Assembly: GCA_000310025.1 (NCBI GenBank)
Contig: FN649745.1
Location: forward strand, 416,138 to 469,678
DNA: 53,541 nt
Reading direction: 5' to 3'
Source: Ectocarpus siliculosus
Taxonomy: Eukaryota; Sar; Phaeophyceae; Ectocarpales; Ectocarpaceae
Below the pieces are notes generated by a model. The model searched no databases, was not told the DNA's origin, and saw only the letters and a program-made list of their open reading frames with translations. The position numbers were made by a program, and so were the translations under genes. This document shows, piece after piece, positions 49,259 to 53,541 of the stretch (positions are counted from its first letter, which is position 1; every line of letters starts with the position of its first letter).

Positions 49259-49723
49259 CTTTTTCACGATGGCGAGTCAGTGTCGGACGCAGGGATACAC
49301 TTCTGTTGAGCTAAGTCTGAGTGAATGCACCAACAGTGTTGATCATGTTTTTCTTGGGAGCGTGCGCTCTCGCCTCCGCTCGTTGTGTTGCTTCGGAATA
49401 AACTTCAGGGAAATCTGTAATCGCAAGAGAAAACTCGCCGAACCAGCATCTGGCTCAATTGTATGCTGGCAAGCTGCCGGCTCGACCTGGCTCCAAGAAA
49501 CGTGCGCGATGTTTCGAACGGAATACAAGCGCTAAATTGTCCCACCAATAAGATACACAACCCTTTTCGGGCTTGTCGTCTTGCGTCACCCGCGGGAGGC
49601 TTGACACCCCGTCCCGAAGGGCGACGTTCTCAGCAACACAAAGTCCCTGCTTCTACTGAGACTCAGATGTACAGTAATGCGCAAATGGTACGATCTAGAG
49701 CAGCAAGAGGAAGAGCATCCAGA

Positions 49724-49814
49724 GGAATGTTTCGCAAGGGCCACGGTGTCTGTTTGCATCCAAATAAATACAGGCCGTTTGTGGCGTAACATCGTGGCCG
49801 TTGCGAAAAATTCC
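49724..49814. repeat. Imperfect palindrome, 26-bp arms
   Basis: 49724-49749 and 49789-49814 are reverse complements at 23 of 26 positions, around a 39-bp loop. The arms contain TTTCGCAA and GGCCACG. It lies inside the left direct repeat of the same structure. Confidence 0.7.
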
Positions 49815-49910
49815 TGTTGGAATCTTTCCTCCTTCTCCTCCAGATCGTACCGTTTTGGCAGATACTGCTGTAAACTACATCTGATTTCTCAATAGCATGG
49901 ACTTTGCAAT
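49744..49910 (+). repeat. Direct repeat copy A
   Basis: Similar to 50247-50408. Shared blocks include GGTGTCTGTT, GCATCCAA, TTGTGGCGT, CGTGGCC and, at the end, CATCTGATTTCTCA followed by CATGGACTTTG. Confidence 0.65.
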
Positions 49911-50246
49911 GCTTGTTGAAGATACCCCTCGACTCGCCTTTATCGGCTGTGGGTTTCGCCAACCTTATCAGTATCGACGCATGTCGCCGAGGACAACATG
50001 TTACCCGCACTACAACCTACGCGTGCAGTCCAGAACCTTTTCCAACGCCCCCGCAGCCGAGTTCGGCCTTGACCTTGGCCGAGGCGACGCTGTCTCGAGC
50101 CAAGATCGAGGCCGAACGCTGCCGCGAGGTCGTTGACAAGGCGCCCGTCCAGCACCGATACGTTGTAGTGCGGGCACGATATTTCTCCAGCAGCATGTCA
50201 TCGATACGGATGTGGCTGGAGGGACCCGCGGCCGAAACAATATTGC

Positions 50247-50408
50247 TGATTCGGTGTCTGTTCGCATCCAATTCAATACAGCCAGCTTGTGGCGTGACAC
50301 CGTGGCCATTCCGAAAAGTTCCTTGAGGGTTCATCCGTCTGCTCTAGACCGTACCACTTCGGGTTGCATCTGATTTCTCAGTGCATACATAGCAGCATGG
50401 ACTTTGTA
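50247..50408 (+). repeat. Direct repeat copy B
   Basis: Diverged copy of 49744-49910 in the same orientation, placed just before the right inverted arm. Confidence 0.65.
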
Positions 50409-50439
50409 GCACTGGGACACCCACTCCTCCCCATCAAGA

Positions 50440-50656
50440 CGTCTGTCGTTGCTTGGTGCCCTTCTTCACTACATGGGGTCACAATGCAGCACCGAACTGT
50501 ATATCGGCGTCGGCCTCGACTCTCGGGGCAACAGTTTTCTTTGCTTTCTTGGGCATGGCCTCAATGAGGGCGGGCGAAAAACCCCCACAAAAATGAGAGG
50601 ATGTCGACACTCGTCGCAAGACAAGTCTGGGCCGCCCAAAGTACTGTCGCTGATGC
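50440..50656 (-). repeat. Inverted repeat arm 2 of the foldback-like structure
   Basis: Reverse-complement partner of 49051-49258. The outer end is ACTGTCGCTGATGCC on the plus strand. Confidence 0.7.
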
Positions 50657-51616
50657 CAACACGAGACGGTTGTATCCAAGTTTGAGTTGCGTCCCAAGTT
50701 TCTAATGGAATGTGTGGTGTGGAGAGCAAACCGGGTCCAACCTCTAGTTAGATAATAAAAGGCCGTGAGAGAGGGGCGAGCTGGCCCGCTTTACTTGTAG
50801 GCGAGTTTAGCGTGTCCACTGACTCCTACTAATCTGTGGCAACACCCCGAAGGTAGATCTCCGATATATCACCTGGCGTGCCAACCGACGAGACAATCTG
50901 ACGTGACATTCACACGACCCCATGGCACAGCAATATCAACGTTGACACGTGTAACGTTTTCATTAAACTCTGGGCACCAGTCGAGCTTGCATCCCCAAAA
51001 TAGCAGTAGCGGTTGTCAACGGTGCATGCCGTATCCGCGCGGGCTCTCTGATGATCGGTGCCTTCCCCGTTTCCCCACTGCTGTACCAACAATGGGCCAA
51101 ACCCAAACAAGAAGGGTGAACATTCGTTCTGACCGCCGAGACCCCACCATCAGCTGATATACTGCTGAAAATACAGCAGTAGCTCCTGCTACAAATGCTA
51201 CAACAGTACGTCCGGCGAGCCAAGCTATGTAAATAGTGAGCATCAAGTACCGCCGGACATCCCCCCCCCTCCTCCGTTCCGAAAAACACTGATACCCGTT
51301 GTACATGCGTTAAAAAATCAAGGATGGATCGTAGAAGAATTCTGCAGTGTGACCCTGGATCGGAGCTTCTCTGGAGATCACAAGCCACGGCTGTGCGGTT
51401 GTTGGGGTTAGACTACCCATTGCCATCGACGCTTCGCAACAATGGTTGACAAGTGAGACGAATTAAGAAACGGGCGAAGAGCCCCAGGGGCAACAGGCAA
51501 CAGGCAACAGGGAGGGTCAGAAACACGGGCTATCTCCTAAGAAAATGCCAAACGAACCCCTTGTTCGTGAGAGACGAAACGTCTTGAATGGTGACACGGA
51601 CACAGCCCCGTGTTTC

Positions 51617-51847
51617 CTAATCGCTCACTTTCGTAGCCCCCTCGATCGGACCGTCGCTGCCCACAGTCCCGTAGTCCTGCGTCTCGCTGTTGTTCGCCGT
51701 TGGCGTCATGCATGCGTGTATCGGAAATACCGTCTGCACCCTTCCTCGCAGCTTCTCCACCCGAATCGACTCCCGAGTCACCTCGGCAATGGATCGGGCT
51801 ACCGTGGGAGTGGAAGAAGCCATGGCCCTCGTCGGGGGTTCTACCAC
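51617..51847 (-). other. Candidate terminal exon of an unidentified gene
   Basis: An open frame entered after a CTGTGGTAG acceptor-like site; it reads VARSIAEVTRESIRVEKLRG, then ends in SDGPIEGATKVSD and a stop. Composition is protein-like, but no upstream exon or family could be identified. May be chance. Confidence 0.25.
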
Positions 51848-53519
51848 AGCAGTAAAGAACGGGTGGCTTGCTGTCGTGCTGTAGTATGTAGCAGGCCTGC
51901 TGCAGAAGCTGGAAACTGGCTGTTTGGGTATTAAATGTTTTTTTGCTCTCCCACGGTTCTCGTCCTGCTTCTCGTGGTGATGGTTAGCGAATCACTACAA
52001 GATCGTGACCATGCGAGAAACGTCTTGCTTCGTCCTTGTTTCGCCCCTCTGCTTTGTTTGCTCGTGCTGTGTACTGCTGGTGGGTCGATGCTGCTGTGTG
52101 TACCGAGCCAGGCCCGGCCCAGCTCAGGAGCCCCGTGGATTGTTGACCATCCCCCCCAAGTACTGGGGGTCGCTACTCGCTGTCGTTCAGCACTGACCAG
52201 CAGCCACTCTCTCTTCCCTGCTCCATGGAGGCGTTGCAGGCGTTGCCACGACATGAACTTCGGCAAGAGCTCCTCAGGTATCTGCTATGGTTGATCGCCT
52301 CCAGGTTTTTATCAAGATCAAGAAAATATACGTACGTCTTATTGACATTGTGGAAAGTGAGGTGACTTCAACCCGTCAACTGTCTGAGACACATGTGACG
52401 CAGTATAGCACCCCGTCATTGGGAGCGATTTCGAGCCCGTTTTCTGTTTTCATAACAATGCAGGAGGCCCCGATTTTAGATTTTAGAAGCAGAGCGTAGA
52501 AAATTGTCTAGGCCTCTGTGGAAACCTGGCGATGCTGTCGTTGTAACGAAATTGGGCGTCGCCCAAAACTATTGAAAACTCCGCAGGGGGGGTGGTATAC
52601 TGCATCACAAAGAGGTGGTACATGTAGATATGACAGAACTTGTTGGGCAGAGACGAACATTACTACAAGTATTGTACACAGTACGGCGCGAACATTATCA
52701 GTGAAGCAGCAGTTCTTGGATACTTCCCACCACTTCGGGTGTATGAAATAATCGGTCCTGGTAGTCGAACGGTTGCGATTTTGTTTTGCCGCGTGTTTTC
52801 GATGGAGAACTCAATGTTTCTTCGGGGTCACAACTTATTGTGGGCAGGACTTCCTGTGTATCCCATTGAAGCAGTGCAACCCTTGAAATGGCGGTGGCTT
52901 CACTGTTTTACTTACTTCTGTAAGCGAACTATGTATCACGCAAACACCACCCATCCATACAATCGCGATGTTTTGCTGCTCCTGCCCTCCCTTTGTTGAC
53001 TAAGACACCTGCCCTTGGCACAATTCGATTTTGGTTTGCAAACCAAATGATGAGTGACTTCCAGCAGCAGGTACGGATTTGGGGTGCTCGACGTAAGGAC
53101 AACGCGATGTTTAAAGTTCTCCATCAAGAGCGGAAAAAATGTCTCTGTTGGACCGAGGTATTGCTACGGTCGTTTCATGAATGAATATGTATGAGCGTTT
53201 TGTGTCGTCTTAAAACACGTGGAAGCCGGTGATCCATTGTGCGTACTTTCATAGTCAGACTCGAAGTCTTTGACCGAAGCCCAGCATCCAGACGGACATG
53301 TTGCAGACCAAAGAGCACTTCCTCGTACAAACTAGCGCAATAGTGTCACCTCATTCGATGGGGTTCGACGCCGAGGCATGGCCACACCCACGCCTTGGGT
53401 ACAAGCTGCCAAGTATTAACCCCGTCTGACTGATGTATCAGCCATGGCATGGCCCTAGACAAGACATTTTCTCACACAAATAACCCTTTGGTGTGTATCG
53501 AAGGCTTTGCCAGGTGCTA

Positions 53520-53538
53520 CCCCCCCCCCCCCCCCCCC
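53520..53538. repeat. Poly-C run at window end
   Basis: About 18 C followed by TTT at the very end. With the homopolymers at the other edge, it suggests that sequencing or assembly stopped at such runs. Confidence 0.85.
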
Positions 53539-53541
53539 TTT

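Larger units (their letters stand above)
48895..53541. other. Repeat-rich region without a confident gene
   Basis: 4.6 kb to the window end. 49051-50656 is a nested repeat (inverted arms, internal direct repeats, a short palindrome). After that only weak coding candidates remain: 51016-51306 (-) with two hydrophobic stretches, 51617-51847 (-), and 52640-52999 (+). None matches a family I recognise. Confidence 0.5.

Noticed and set aside
51016-51306. 96-codon minus-strand frame with two hydrophobic stretches
   Set aside because: Could be a small membrane protein, but nothing beyond hydrophobicity supports it.
52640-52999. 119-codon plus-strand open frame
   Set aside because: Composition is protein-like, but no family, start context or neighbouring exon was found; kept only as a mention in the region entry.
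1-53541. CRISPR arrays, prokaryotic operons or phage genes
   Set aside because: Spliced genes with eukaryotic nuclear functions fill the window; no regularly spaced repeat array was seen.

Overview
The window is nuclear DNA of an intron-rich eukaryote. It most resembles a photosynthetic stramenopile, probably a brown alga of the Ectocarpus type. Reasons: many phase-consistent GT-AG introns of 100-900 bp, abundant CAG/CTG triplet runs coding Gln/Ala/Gly tracts, a predicted thylakoid-lumen protein with a signal-type leader, and several transposon-derived repeats. The species call is inference; no marker gene is present. Everything was read by eye: exon borders come from splice signals, phase agreement and remembered family motifs.

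Layout. (1) 18-4736, minus: a heat-shock-factor-like gene with a very long Gln-rich N-terminal part and a split HSF DNA-binding domain. (2) 6294-17764, plus: a TPR protein resembling the chloroplast-lumen common family. Its sixth intron holds a complete 5.3 kb hAT-like DNA transposon (11212-16500) with 16-bp terminal inverted repeats and a 5-bp target duplication. (3) 17765-22857: gene-poor DNA with tandem and inverted repeats. (4) 22858-36551, minus: a 21-exon, 1534-residue SNF2-family ATPase of the ERCC6L2/plant CHR9 type. (5) 36552-39150: intergenic, with a MITE and a CT microsatellite. (6) 39151-42240, plus: PRMT7-like arginine methyltransferase, first exon not found. (7) 43064-48894, minus: POT1-like telomere single-strand-binding protein with an apparent extra N-terminal OB-like region. 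(8) 48895-53541: repeat-rich DNA with no confident gene, ending in a poly-C run.

The most unusual feature is the transposon. It carries two intact, spliced, convergent genes. The plus-strand gene encodes a coiled coil plus the first two acidic positions of an hAT-like DDE core. The minus-strand gene encodes a Cys-x2-His motif, a TRW motif and the C-terminal part. Together they look like one transposase divided into two separately expressed subunits.

Three neighbouring genes (ERCC6L2-like remodeller, PRMT7-like methyltransferase, POT1-like protein) act in chromatin or genome maintenance in other eukaryotes. ERCC6L2-like and PRMT7-like are divergent and PRMT7-like and POT1-like are convergent. 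Nothing in the sequence shows that they are co-regulated.
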